This document shows, piece by piece, positions 17,030-27,164 of a DNA stretch of 48,382 bases. Within the stretch, counting starts at the first letter, position 1. Each line of letters opens with the position of its first letter. The notes under the pieces are model-generated. The model saw only the letters and a list, made by a program, of their open reading frames with translations, was not told where the DNA came from and searched no databases. Location: contig JBALVO010000015.1 in the NCBI GenBank assembly GCA_036961445.1, forward strand, positions 1 to 48,382. Reading direction: 5' to 3'. The DNA comes from JBALVO01 sp036961445. GTDB lineage: Bacteria; Pseudomonadota; Gammaproteobacteria; Pseudomonadales; Halieaceae. The translations under genes and the position numbers were made by a program.

Positions 17030-17811
17030 GGCTTAACCTCGTTGGCTGGAGCTGCGCTGCGTGTCAGGAATTGTCTCACCACAGCCTGGTCGCTATGGTC
17101 ACGCAGATCTGCCGGGTTGCCATAACCGATCATTGTGCGTGTACTGTTGTCCAGATAAACCGAGTTGGTGGCGATAGCGAATATGCTGGGCAGTTCGTGG
17201 GTGACCATCACTACCGTGGCACCGATTGATTCCTTGAGCTGCACGATCAGTTCATCGAGTAGTCGAGAGCTTATCGGGTCCAGCCCGGCGGAGGGTTCAT
17301 CAAAAAACAGGATTTCCGGATCCAGCGCGATGGCCCGGGCCAGGGCTGCTCGTTTGGCCATACCGCCGCTGATTTCTGCAGGGTAATAGTTCTGGTAGCC
17401 TGCCAGGCCCACCAGGGCCAGTTTGTAGGCGGCTATCTCGCTAATCTCCGATGTGCTGTAGCGGGTGTATAGCTGCAGTGGCAGAGATATGTTTTCTTCC
17501 AGCGTCATGGCGCTGAACAGTCCGCCTGACTGATAGGTGATGCCCCAGCGCTGGCGCATGGCTCCCTGCTCGCTGTCACTTGCCTGGGTGAAACTGGTTC
17601 CGCTGTAGAAAATATCGCCGGTGCTTGGTTGGATCAGGCCAAGCATGTGCTTCAACAGGGTGCTCTTGCCACAACCGCTACCGCCCATAATGACGAAGAT
17701 ATCACCGCGGTTTATGTTGAAGCTGAGGTCTCGCTGAATCACGAAGGAGCCATAGGCCATGGTGAGGTCGCGTACCTCAATGTGCGTCTCAGTGTTGCTT
17801 GACTCAGTCAT
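17026..17811 (-). CDS. MlaF-like ABC transporter ATP-binding protein
   Basis: The 261-residue ATPase has Walker A GGSGCGKST (residues 43-51), the MlaF-type signature EISGGMAKRAALARA and Walker B EILFFDEPSAGLDP. The 'SGGMxKR' wording is typical of ATPases that power MCE transporters rather than general importers. It should sit on the cytoplasmic face and drive the permease encoded just upstream, with which it overlaps by four bases. Confidence 0.93.
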   Translation of the reverse strand: MTESSNTETHIEVRDLTMAYGSFVIQRDLSFNINRGDIFVIMGGSGCGKSTLLKHMLGLIQPSTGDIFYSGTSFTQASDSEQGAMRQRWGITYQSGGLFSAMTLEENISLPLQLYTRYSTSEISEIAAYKLALVGLAGYQNYYPAEISGGMAKRAALARAIALDPEILFFDEPSAGLDPISSRLLDELIVQLKESIGATVVMVTHELPSIFAIATNSVYLDNSTRTMIGYGNPADLRDHSDQAVVRQFLTRSAAPANEVKP

Positions 17812-18938
17812 ATTCCGATCTGCTGGAACATAATGTTAATTGCCGCATCAGCGATGATCAGATAGACGATTGCCGTGACGACTGCCTCGGTAGCCGCCTG
17901 ACCTACAGCGGCGGAACTGCGGCCCGAGTTGATACCTGCGCGACAACCAGCTATGGCGATCAATACGGCGAATATTAAGCCTTTTATCAGGCCAACCGCG
18001 ACGTGGGTAATGGACAGCGCGGTCATCCCCTGATTGATATATTGTATGGGCGCGATCCCCATTCCACCGGCAACAATGCCGCCTCCAATAATGCCCAGCA
18101 GGTCAGCGTAGATGGTAAGCAGGGGCATGATAACAATGAGAGCCAACATCCGTGGCAGCACCAGGAACTCTACCGGAGAGATGCCCATGGTGGTGATCGC
18201 ATCTATCTCCTCATTGGTTTGCATGGTTCCCAGTTGTGCGGCATAGGCGGCGCCGGTTCGGCCTGCCATTACCACGGCTGTCATGAGTACCCCCATTTCT
18301 CGCAGCATACCGATCACCACCAGGTTCGCTACGTAGATCTCGGCACCAAATTGCTGTAGCTGGGCGGCCCCCAGGTAGGCCAGGATCATGCCGACCAGGA
18401 CACTGGTGAGACTGATGATGGCAAAGGCATCGGGACCCGCCTGGTAACAGAAGCTCTTAAAATCGATAAGGCGTGTATTGGCTTTGCCCTGTACCAGGCG
18501 CCATAACGCGATAGTGACCTCGCCAATAAAGCCCAGGGATTCTTTCACGTGGCTTGAGGCGTCGCGCAGCAGTTGTGCCGGGTTAAGGGACGCCACCCAG
18601 GAGGGATGCTCTTCTGCCGGCTCTTCGTGTGTCTCCACCGCAGTTGCCACAGCCAGTAGTTTTTCGACGCTCTCGGGCATGTTTCTGGGTTCAAACACGA
18701 TGTTGTGCTCCCGGCAATGGTTGTAACATTGCAACAGGAAGGCCATCAGGATTGAATCCCAGTTCCCCAGGGCAGCTCCGTCTGTAATCAAACGAACAGG
18801 TTGGCTAATATATAACTTGGACTGCACGGTGGTGAAACTCACGGTGGGCTGGCCCTGCACCCAGTCGCCAGAGAGCAACAGAGACGACTCCTCATGATTG
18901 TTCTCTAGAAACTGATAGTCAGGTGCCTGGATGTTCAT
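17808..18938 (-). CDS. MlaE-like permease with N-terminal extension
   Basis: The 376-residue product has a cytoplasmic N-terminal part of about 120 residues, then an MlaE permease domain (about 125-376). The permease domain carries the family pattern MAGRTGAAYAAQLGTMQTNEEIDAI near its centre. The N-terminal part has LSGDW and a predicted alpha/beta look that fits the STAS-like domain seen in longer MlaE homologues, although in Mla systems that role is given to separate MlaB. No separate mlaB or mlaC gene is present here. It is the first gene of the operon. Direction of lipid movement cannot be told. Confidence 0.9.
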   Translation of the reverse strand: MNIQAPDYQFLENNHEESSLLLSGDWVQGQPTVSFTTVQSKLYISQPVRLITDGAALGNWDSILMAFLLQCYNHCREHNIVFEPRNMPESVEKLLAVATAVETHEEPAEEHPSWVASLNPAQLLRDASSHVKESLGFIGEVTIALWRLVQGKANTRLIDFKSFCYQAGPDAFAIISLTSVLVGMILAYLGAAQLQQFGAEIYVANLVVIGMLREMGVLMTAVVMAGRTGAAYAAQLGTMQTNEEIDAITTMGISPVEFLVLPRMLALIVIMPLLTIYADLLGIIGGGIVAGGMGIAPIQYINQGMTALSITHVAVGLIKGLIFAVLIAIAGCRAGINSGRSSAAVGQAATEAVVTAIVYLIIADAAINIMFQQIGI

Positions 18939-19585
18939 GCAGGGGCGCTGGTCATGGAATAATTTTTAGTATAAGTGCAGCCTATGGCAATTGCTACTGA
19001 CCGCCCCGACGACTGAACATAGCTCGTTCGGAGTATTTAGATGGCGGCAGGGGTGGCACTTCGCAAGCAGTTTTCTTCCCTTCTGCGACGGCTTTCATGG
19101 ACGCTCGTGCCGCACAGAAACCTGCGCTCGCATGCGGTGCGGTGAAACCCTGGTAAGCAACTTTTCTGCTGCTGCCACTCACGTGATGCGTGATGTAGTT
19201 CACAGAATCGGAAAAAGACCAATTTTGCTCCAATTGGCGTTAAGCACTATTTATTATCGGGTAAAAATGGGCCGGTTTTTGTGTTTGTTGCAAAATAAGG
19301 TTAGTAAAAACAACATGATAGGGTTCATTTTTTTGGCTGCGCAGCTACAAAAAATGCTTATTTACAGGGTTTTTATCTGGTTCTTTTATCTGATCTTTTT
19401 GGAGTTTTTTTGTGGATTTTTATGCGCCTGCCCTTCATTGTTTAGGTGATTCAGGATTTTATATGCACCACAACAGGTCAGCTTTGACGAGACTATGCTC
19501 GGCGCTAAATCGCCAAATTGCGATATTGGTTTTAGCAACAAAGCGCGATCACGGGTAGAACCGCTTACTAAAAATAGGTCATCCA
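18939..19585. other. Long intergenic region between divergent operons, no supported gene
   Basis: About 650 bases separate the MCE operon and the protease gene. Both promoters must lie here. The stretch from about 19240 to 19440 is visibly rich in A and T with several T-runs, unlike its surroundings. A short dyad TCACG-TGATG-CGTGA occurs at 19179-19193. The open frames present start with TTG or lack a ribosome binding site, and none resembles a known protein. Confidence 0.6.
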
Positions 19586-22498
19586 ATGACTGCACTAATC
19601 AGACAAAGAAATCAGCTGCTTCCGATTCTCCTATGCGCTTTGCTTAGCCTGACTGCGCAAGCCAAGCCATCTATGCCGGACATCAGCCTGCCAGCTGCAG
19701 TGCAAGGTGAGCGAGCCATACAGGCCTTGGGAGACCGCTTACCCGCGGTAGCCGCCGCGCACGGTATGAGCGTGGCAGAATTTGCGCGCAACATCCGCCA
19801 GGACAGCACGCTCTGGTTAGACCAGCGCGGACGCCTGTTCTATGTCGAAGTTCCGGAACCGGCCAGCCCGGCTAATGTGGATGTGCACACACAGGCCGAC
19901 TACCCTCTGGATCAGACGTTCCTGTTGCAGAGCCGCCCTGGTGCCAGCAAAACCCTTTATCTGGACTTTAACGGTCACGTTATTACCGGCACCGGCTGGA
20001 ATAACGCGGCCGGGGTGGACGTCATGTATGCCGCGCCCTGGTCTGCCGACGGCGACAAGACCAGTTTTTCAGACAGTGAGTTAAGCGACATTCAGGCCAT
20101 GTGGCGACAGGTGGCTGAAGACTATGCGCCGTTCGATATCAATGTCACCACCCAGGACCCGGGCATTGCAGCACTGGCCCGATCTGGCTCGGGCGACAAC
20201 CAATACGGCAGTCGTGCCTTGATTACACCCAACATTGCTTATATCGACACCAGCTATGTGTCATCTACCGGGAAAATTTTCGAATGCGGCTGCGGCGGCG
20301 TGGCCTACGTGGGTGTTTTTGCTAGCACCAGTCAGTATTACCAACCGGCTTTAGTGTTCAACGGCAGCGTCATCGGCGCGGGCGAGGCCATTACTCATGA
20401 GGTTGGGCATAATCTTGGTCTTGCCCACGACGGTACTTCCTCAGTCGGATACTACACCGGCCACGGCGAAGGGGAGACCGGCTGGGCGCCCGTCATGGGC
20501 GTGGGTTACTACCAACCGCTGGTGCAGTGGAGCAGAGGCGAATACCTGGATGCCAATCAGGGTCAGAACGACTATGCCGTCATGAGCTCAAATGGCCTGG
20601 ACCCTGCGGTCGATGAGCACGGCGATAGCCCAGCGGCTGCCTCTACGCCAGCCTTTGCTTCCGACGGCACTACCGCGACTTCAACCGACACCGGCACTAT
20701 CGAGACACCCGCTGACGCCGATGTATTTGTAATTGCCGCCGGCGCCGGGCCTGTCAGCATTTCGGCTACACCGGTTGCCGCAGATCCAAATCTGGACATC
20801 CAGATTAAATTGCGTGACGAAAGCGGCACACTGCTGGTGTCAGCCAATCCTGCTGACCAGCTGGCGGCCAACCTCAACACGACTGTTGACGGCGGCACGT
20901 ATTACATCACCATAGACGGTGTCGGCAAGGGTGATCCCCTGGGTACGGGCTACACCGATTACGGTAGCCTGGGTGGATTTAAAGTTGTTGCAACCTACGC
21001 CGACGTATCTGGTCTGGTGCAGCCGGTCGCCGCAATCACTAGCGATTACGCACCGGGTATCGCGCCACTGGCGGTCGCTTTCGACGGCAGCGGCTCTCAG
21101 GACGCAGCAAGCTGGGCGTGGGAATTTGGCGACGGCAATTCCGCCAGTGGTGTGACCGCTAATCACACTTACACACAGTCAGGCTCCTTTAATGCGCGAC
21201 TCACAGTAACCAGCCCGGACGGTCTCACCGATAACACTACGCTTAACATCGTTGTGAGCAATCAGTCGCCCACTGCCCAGGGCAGTGCGAGTGCGACCTC
21301 GGGTGATGCGCCACTGAGCGTAGACTTTAACGACACGGGCTCAATTGACGCCGACGGCACCGTAGAGGCCTACCGTTGGGATTTCGGCGACGGCAACAGC
21401 GCATTCACTGCTGATGCTGCACACACTTACACGACAGCAGGCACCTACGGTGCAACACTCACGGTAACTGATAACCTGGGCGCAGAGGACGTACTGATTG
21501 TTGCCGCCATTGAAGTGACTCAGCCGTCCATTGTCGACAGCATCACCTCCGCAGATGTTTTCAGCGCAGGCACGGTAACGGGTACGCATACTGCTACCCA
21601 TGTATCGGATAGTAATGAACAGCAGATCACTGAGCGCGAGTCCGGCGGGCGTAAGAACACGCGCTACAGCTTTGCACAACACAGCTGGCAGATAGGTGTG
21701 CCCGGCGGCACCTCTACCATCTCCGTTAATGGCTATAGTGGTGTTTCCGCCGATAGCGAAACTTTCAGTTTGAGTTATGACATCAACGGACAGAGCCGCA
21801 CCATCGGTACTCTCACCGGCAGCAGTAACTTACTGACCAGCGCTTCGTTCGATCACGGCCCGGGAACGCTAACCGTCACCCTGGTCGATACGAACCGAAG
21901 CGATAGTAACCTGTCTCTGGATACTGCTTATATCAACCAGATTTTTGTGCGCACTCGGTCAGAGGAGGGGTTGTTGGGCAGCGTGCCAAGCGCGCCGACC
22001 AATCTACAAGCCAACCTCAATGGCGCCAACGAAGTCGACCTGAGCTGGACTGACACCGCGGACGACGAATTTGGCTTCCGTTTAGAGCGACGTGCCAATG
22101 TTGGTTCTAGCTGGCAGACCGCCGCTGACCTGCCTGTGGACAGCACCAGTGACAGTGACCGCAGTGTTATGCCCGACACCAGCTATGACTATCAGGTTAT
22201 TGCCTTTAATGGCGCTGGCGATAGTGCCCCATCCAATATGGCTAGCGTGACCACCGAGCCACCGAGCGAGGTCATGCTGGAAGTCACTAATACTTACAAA
22301 AGAAAAGGCGTTAATTATGTGGACTTGGGATGGAGCGATATTAGCGGCACGTACAGCGTGAAACGTAATGGGGCGGAAATAGGGGTTTCATCAAACGGCA
22401 CGTTTGTTGACGACACGTTGGGCAAAGGCGGCATGGATCTGACCTATCAGGTCTGCGGCGAGAGCGCGTGTTCAAATACGATCAACTGGTCCTTTTAG
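19586..22498 (+). CDS. Large secreted zinc metalloprotease with PKD and fibronectin-type domains
   Basis: The 970-residue protein has a signal peptide (to about residue 26), a propeptide-like region, and a metzincin-type catalytic domain (about 120-345) with HEVGHNLGLAHD at 271-282 and a likely Met-turn at PVMG (302-305). A pre-peptidase C-terminal-like beta domain follows (about 370-475), then two PKD domains (about 480-560 and 565-645; WEFGDGNS and WDFGDGNS), an unassigned beta-rich domain (about 650-790), a fibronectin type III domain (about 800-890) and a final fibronectin-like segment. It should be exported to break down proteins outside the cell, with the PKD/FN3 parts aiding binding. 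FECGCGG (233-239) may form a disulfide near the active site. Substrate unknown. Confidence 0.9.
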   Translation: MTALIRQRNQLLPILLCALLSLTAQAKPSMPDISLPAAVQGERAIQALGDRLPAVAAAHGMSVAEFARNIRQDSTLWLDQRGRLFYVEVPEPASPANVDVHTQADYPLDQTFLLQSRPGASKTLYLDFNGHVITGTGWNNAAGVDVMYAAPWSADGDKTSFSDSELSDIQAMWRQVAEDYAPFDINVTTQDPGIAALARSGSGDNQYGSRALITPNIAYIDTSYVSSTGKIFECGCGGVAYVGVFASTSQYYQPALVFNGSVIGAGEAITHEVGHNLGLAHDGTSSVGYYTGHGEGETGWAPVMGVGYYQPLVQWSRGEYLDANQGQNDYAVMSSNGLDPAVDEHGDSPAAASTPAFASDGTTATSTDTGTIETPADADVFVIAAGAGPVSISATPVAADPNLDIQIKLRDESGTLLVSANPADQLAANLNTTVDGGTYYITIDGVGKGDPLGTGYTDYGSLGGFKVVATYADVSGLVQPVAAITSDYAPGIAPLAVAFDGSGSQDAASWAWEFGDGNSASGVTANHTYTQSGSFNARLTVTSPDGLTDNTTLNIVVSNQSPTAQGSASATSGDAPLSVDFNDTGSIDADGTVEAYRWDFGDGNSAFTADAAHTYTTAGTYGATLTVTDNLGAEDVLIVAAIEVTQPSIVDSITSADVFSAGTVTGTHTATHVSDSNEQQITERESGGRKNTRYSFAQHSWQIGVPGGTSTISVNGYSGVSADSETFSLSYDINGQSRTIGTLTGSSNLLTSASFDHGPGTLTVTLVDTNRSDSNLSLDTAYINQIFVRTRSEEGLLGSVPSAPTNLQANLNGANEVDLSWTDTADDEFGFRLERRANVGSSWQTAADLPVDSTSDSDRSVMPDTSYDYQVIAFNGAGDSAPSNMASVTTEPPSEVMLEVTNTYKRKGVNYVDLGWSDISGTYSVKRNGAEIGVSSNGTFVDDTLGKGGMDLTYQVCGESACSNTINWSF

Positions 22499-22509
22499 AC
22501 CATCAATGC

Positions 22510-22529
22510 GACCGGGCTGCGGCCCGGTC
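22510..22529. terminator. GC-rich hairpin between the protease gene and ssrA
   Basis: GACCGGGC and GCCCGGTC pair perfectly around a TGCG tetraloop, 12 bases after the protease stop and facing the 3' end of tmRNA. There is no T-run on either strand, so termination is likely but weaker than for a canonical site. Confidence 0.5.
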
Positions 22530-22566
22530 TGCAGGATCAATCCTCAGGTGTTCCGGGATATGTAAT

Positions 22567-22958
22567 TGGTGGAGGCGGCGGGAATTGAACCCGCGTCCGC
22601 CAGTCCGCTGCTTAGTGATCTACATGTTTAGTTTCCGTCTACAAATTTAGCCGCATACAACCCGACGGGCAGGGCGTAATTGGCGATCCTGATTAAGTTT
22701 TAGCAGATCCACCCCAGGCAGGCTTCACAGCGATCCAGTTATATATGACAGTCAGTAACGCGGGGCTGGCACCTTGTTAAAGACCGCTGGCAGACGAATC
22801 CGCCAGATGGTACAAAAAGGGCTACTTACGCAGCCAGTTGTGCACCGTAGTTGTCATCATTGGCAACTAATAGTTTGCAGCTTTCGATTAACGTGATTCG
22901 CTACCATCACGACATGCACACTAAGTTTTGTAACCGTCGTCGAATCCAAATCGCCCCC
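22567..22958 (-). ncRNA. ssrA: Transfer-messenger RNA (tmRNA)
   Basis: tmRNA with SmpB rescues stalled ribosomes and tags the unfinished protein for proteolysis. The 5' end GGGGGCG (from 22958) pairs with CGCCTCC before the 3' ACCA at 22567 to form the acceptor stem. The tRNA-like T arm reads GCGGGTTCAATTCCCGC, and GATTTGGATTCGACG is the usual 5' block. The resume codon GCC lies at 22864-22862 and the tag frame stops with TAA at 22826, encoding ANDDNYGAQLAA, which ends in the LAA seen by ClpXP. The length is about 392 nt. smpB lies some 6 kb away in this window. Confidence 0.97.
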
Positions 22959-22971
22959 GTTGTGAGCGCGC

Positions 22972-22977
22972 AGTATA
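22972..22977 (-). promoter_or_regulatory. Probable -10 element of the ssrA promoter
   Basis: On the minus strand TATACT lies 13 bases before the mature tmRNA 5' end, followed by a GC-rich discriminator as in stable-RNA promoters. No good -35 match was found at 16-18 bases. Confidence 0.45.
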
Positions 22978-23067
22978 GCGCAAGTCTCCTCCTGGCACCT
23001 ATTGAGTTACCGGAAGTTGTAATAATAGACAGAAATGACTGAAAAAAGTTCCGTTTGTGCTCCCGGA

Positions 23068-26000
23068 TCAGCCCGCTGGGCTGGTGGGGCACACCAGTGG
23101 CGATGAGGCCGCGGGCAGGCTTGTTTTGCAGATATCTTTCCTGATGTCTTTGTTGATCGCTTTGCAGGGATTGCTGCTGGCTAACGCTCGCTTGAATACA
23201 CTTTCTCCCACCACCGACAAGCCAGCGGTCATAAACGCCGCTGCTCCGCGCCAGATAATGGATGTTGTATTCGGTACTATTTCGGGATCAGTGAGAGGCC
23301 CTTTGATCTGCACCGTATTGGAAAAGACGCTGCCCACCGAGATACCCACGCCCTCGCGGCTGCGGGAGTCAAACTGCAGCTCCATCATCTCCTTTTTCAG
23401 GTCGATAGCAAGGCGCCCGATCAGATTCGCAGAATTGGTACGCGCGGCGAAACCGTAGGGAGTGATACCCATGCCGTCCTTAAAAGTTATCAACGTGACG
23501 CCGCACTGGATTTCCGGCTCTTTCTTGTCTAAACCTGGTATCAAGGTGCGAAACATACTGCTGGCAACGTCAGCATTGAGTAATGTGAATCTTTGGTAAT
23601 CGATAGGGCCTTTTCCCAGTTTCAGGTACATAGTGCCATTGAGGTTCGCTGCCAGCTCTGCCGGGCTCTGCCCCTGACTGGCCAGGTAAGTGAAGCCGCT
23701 GCTGGGATAGGTCTTTGCGTCAGGCGCTCCTTTGAGCTCACTAAAGGAGACGGTTAACTGCGCAGATGGCGGCGTTACATTGGTATCGAGCGTGGCCTCC
23801 AGTTCACCACTCCCCTGGTTTATATAGCCAGTCTTTGCTTGCAGTGAGAGCTTGCCATGATCGAGTGTGCCAGAAAATGTCAGGTCTTTAATAACGCCTT
23901 CGTTGCTGGTGATAGACGCCAGTTTACCGTTGATCTTTGCGTTGGATGATTTCAGCTTGTCCAGCGGCAGCGGTTCCGCACTCAAATACTTTTCACCTGG
24001 CGCCGCTTCTGCAGGTCCGGAAAAGAACCGGGCGGGTGCCAGGACCATATTGCCGACAAAATTGGCACTGGCCCTGGCAGCACCGGAGATGGCTGTACCT
24101 GTATCATCTTTGGTCGGTGGTTTTTGTTGCTGCCTGGCATGACTTTCCTGCCATGGCACGATGGACAAGGTACCGTCGACAATTTCTATGTCCAGCTGGG
24201 GCGGCGATGTTTTGTGATAGCGCACACTGCCGGATAGTTCATTTGAGCCCAATTCAAAGGTATTGATATCGGCGTGGAGTCCGTCTGGTAAGCGTTTTAC
24301 CGTCATTATCAGGTTGCGGCGAGCCTTGATGGAGGGGGTCGTCTGCTGTTGGCTTGCCTGCAGGTTGATCTGTCCAGTCAGATTGGCAAGTAGCTCTGTC
24401 AGTTTGTGTCCTTCGCTGGCCAGTTCGGCGGAGCCAGAGACGGGAACCTGCGTTGCGTTGAGATCTGCGATCAGGAAGCGATCCAGATCGAAGTCGGTGA
24501 CGTTAACGGAAGCTTTGAATCCTGCTTTGCGCCCCGACCACCTGATGTCACCACGACTGCTCAGCTGACTATCTTCGGCCGTGAAATCCAGCTTATCCAC
24601 GCTGAAGACATTCTTGATTGATGACACTTCAAGTTGCATGTTCGACAGGGGAAGCTCCATTAGTGTTAAGGACTTGGCATTTAGCGAGATGCGCAATTCC
24701 CCCAGGTCTTTCAGTGTCGATAGCAGATCATTCTGTTCGGTTTGTTCAGTTGATGCTGGAATGAAGTCTAGAAGGCCGTCCAGATTGAGATTGTCTGATT
24801 GGAGATCGGCGATTAGCCAGGGTGTTCGTTGGTCGACCAGGGACAGAGTCCCGGTCACGTCTTGCGCGATGGAGTCGATGTCCAGTTCACTAAATTTCAC
24901 GCCGAGAATTCGATCGTCCTTGATTTCCAGCGTGGCATTGCTTGAAAAGCGCAGCTCTTCCTCGGCGACAGAGGCTCTCTGCCAATTGTTGTCGCGGCGC
25001 AAGTCCACTGTTAATTCAGCCTTGCCACTCNNNNNNNNNNNNNNNNNNNNNNNNNNNNNNNNNNNNNNNNNNNNNNNNNNNNNNNNNNNNNNNNNNNNNN
25101 NNNNNNNNNNNNNNNNNNNNNNNNNNNNNNTCTCTGCCAATTGTTGTCGCGGCGCAAGTCCACTGTTAATTCAGCCTTGCCACTCAACGCCTGGAATATT
25201 TTTTGAATACTCGGGCCGCTGCCTGCAAAATTGATGGTGCCTGACGCGCGACTTTTGACCAAAAGCTCTTGCTGAAATAATTGCGGAATATCAAGCTTGC
25301 TGAGCTTCGCCGCAAGGGAAACATCCGTTTCTCCGTCGTCCAGCGCATGGGCGTCCAATTGCAAGTGCAGGTCGCCACCTGATACGCCTTGCGCGATAAC
25401 CGTCAGGTACCCTTGCCCAGGCTCACGTTGCAGTGTGATATCGGCTTCGGACAGGCTGATACCTGGTGCTTGCAAACCGGTGACAAGTATTTTCCAGCTA
25501 ATCTCTACGCCTGGAAGAAAGTCCAGGTATTCCGGTACCGCCATGCCCGGCAGAGCTTCGCCGCTTTCATCCGCATACAAAAAATCAAGGTTCAGCTGGT
25601 CTGCTTTGAGATCGACTTTAAGCTCTCGCTGTGTGGTGCCTGATAGTGATGCGGAGCCGGTTATATGGCCTTCCCCAAGCTCGATTTTCAATTCTTCCAG
25701 GGTGAATTCACCGGGAAGCCTACCCAATTGTGCCGCCATTTTAACGGGGGTTTCAACCTTGCCACGGTGCGCTCCTGACAGGTCAACTTCACCCTTCATG
25801 GCGTTCAGTAAGCCTCCCCAGGTGTCGCCCTTGCCATCCAGCTGCGTATGGCCAGCGCGCCAGAACCAGTTGGCGTTGATATAGTGCCCGGCAATGCTGT
25901 CATTTGGGTCTCGTGCCTGCAGGTCTGCGGTTACTTTCAGCGCCCAACCATCTTGCGCAGTGGCGAGGTCAATTTGCCCTTGTAACGTTGCGCTAGGACC

Positions 26001-27002
26001 CTTGCTGGTGAGAGACGATATTTTTATTCCCTGCTCACTGGTAGTGAAGTCAAAGGCACTGTCCTTGCCGACTTCATTTCCCCATTGGATCTTATCGATG
26101 CTTACGTGACCCTGATGCTGTGGTAGCGATAACTGGGGCAACGCCGATGCGAGTATGGCCTCTGGTTCTGAGGCACTGGCTGAGTCGGTGTAGCTTTGGA
26201 AAAAATTCATGAGTTTATCGTGCTCGAGTGTGTCGATTGTTACTTCAGAGCGGTTGGGTAGACGCCAGTTCTGTGTATTGCGCGCCGTTAGCTGAGCGTT
26301 CATGCCGGCGGCCTGAATAGTTGAGTCCAGGATGTAGCCTGAGGTATCGGCCGGTTGCAGATGGGCTTTAAGTTGAATGTTAGACAGTGGTTGGTCCGTT
26401 ACGCCTATCGTCACATCAAGCTCGATAGGGGCGAGTCGCAGCAGTGCATCGAGTGATGTTACCGCGGCACCTATTGTTAATGTCTGCTCTGCGCGATCCT
26501 CCGACCAGTCCGCGGTGGCACCGCCTTGAAATTTACGCTGCCAGCTAAACTGCTTGACGGAATAGCTGCTACCTTCCTCGTCAATATAGCGGCCGCTATC
26601 GAATTGCAGTTTTTTAGGTAAATAAGGTTCCAGGAATCTATAGTCTTCAGGCCAGGGGTCATTGCTGCTGGGCCAGAGTGACGGGGCTACCATCAAGTCC
26701 TTGGCGCTGGCACGCACCAGCCGTATTTCTCTTTTCAGCAGGTCCGACCAGGCCAGGGTGACGATCACTTCGGTGGCGACAACCGCCGGGTCATTGGGAT
26801 CACCCATCACGAGTTTTGCGCTGCTGGCTTTGAGGGTGAGGATTGTTGCCTTGATCGGTGCGAGTTTTACTGGCAAGCCCAGCTCTTTGCTCAAAAGGGC
26901 GCCCAGTTCGGCATCCAGTGCGCGACTGAGGATGCGGTCTCCCCACACAGCCAGGACTACAATCAGCAACAAGGTTATGACGGCAAAAATCAGTTTTTTC
27001 AC
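23068..27002 (-). CDS. AsmA-family protein (one gene, interrupted by a scaffold gap)
   Basis: AsmA-like proteins are inner-membrane-anchored, mostly beta-stranded periplasmic proteins thought to help lipid movement to the outer membrane. The N-terminus (GTG at 27002) gives one membrane helix (residues about 3-21, IFAVITLLLIVVLAVWG). A long region of repeated amphipathic beta strands follows, and an AsmA C-terminal-type segment lies near ...GPIDYQRFTLLNADVASSMFRTLIPG. The 100-N gap at 25031-25130 is flanked by identical 55-base ends; deleting gap and one copy leaves 3780 bases, exactly 1260 codons, in one open frame of 1259 residues. The two apparent half-genes are therefore one intact gene. 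It is divergent from the DUF481 gene. Confidence 0.85.
25031..25130. other. Assembly gap (100 N) inside the AsmA-family gene
   Basis: Bases 24976-25030 and 25131-25185 are identical, so the two contig ends overlap and were scaffolded without merging. The N run probably stands for no missing sequence. Confidence 0.92.
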
Positions 27003-27121
27003 GGGTGGCGGCCAGCAGAATTGTCGCCGTCATGATAGCAGTGAGTAATCCGGGTTGCCACGGATCGCGTATAGACTGACTTAGCAGGGGGATAAAGCGA
27101 TGATTTTTGGGCGTTGATCTG

Positions 27122-27127
27122 TATAAT
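27122..27127 (+). promoter_or_regulatory. Probable -10 element for the DUF481 gene
   Basis: A perfect TATAAT lies 38 bases before the ATG at 27165, followed by a GC-rich CCCCGCGG stretch. The hexamers 16-18 bases upstream match the -35 consensus poorly. Confidence 0.5.
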
Positions 27128-27164
27128 CCCCGCGGTCAAGAAATAGCAATTTGGGGAATACGGG

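Noticed and set aside
18994..19233. A 79-residue minus-strand reading frame in the intergenic region
   Set aside because: It starts with TTG, lacks a ribosome binding site and resembles no known protein.
24976..25185. A 55-base direct repeat around the N run as a genuine repeat or insertion scar
   Set aside because: The reading frame is restored exactly when one copy and the N run are removed, which points to overlapping contig ends.
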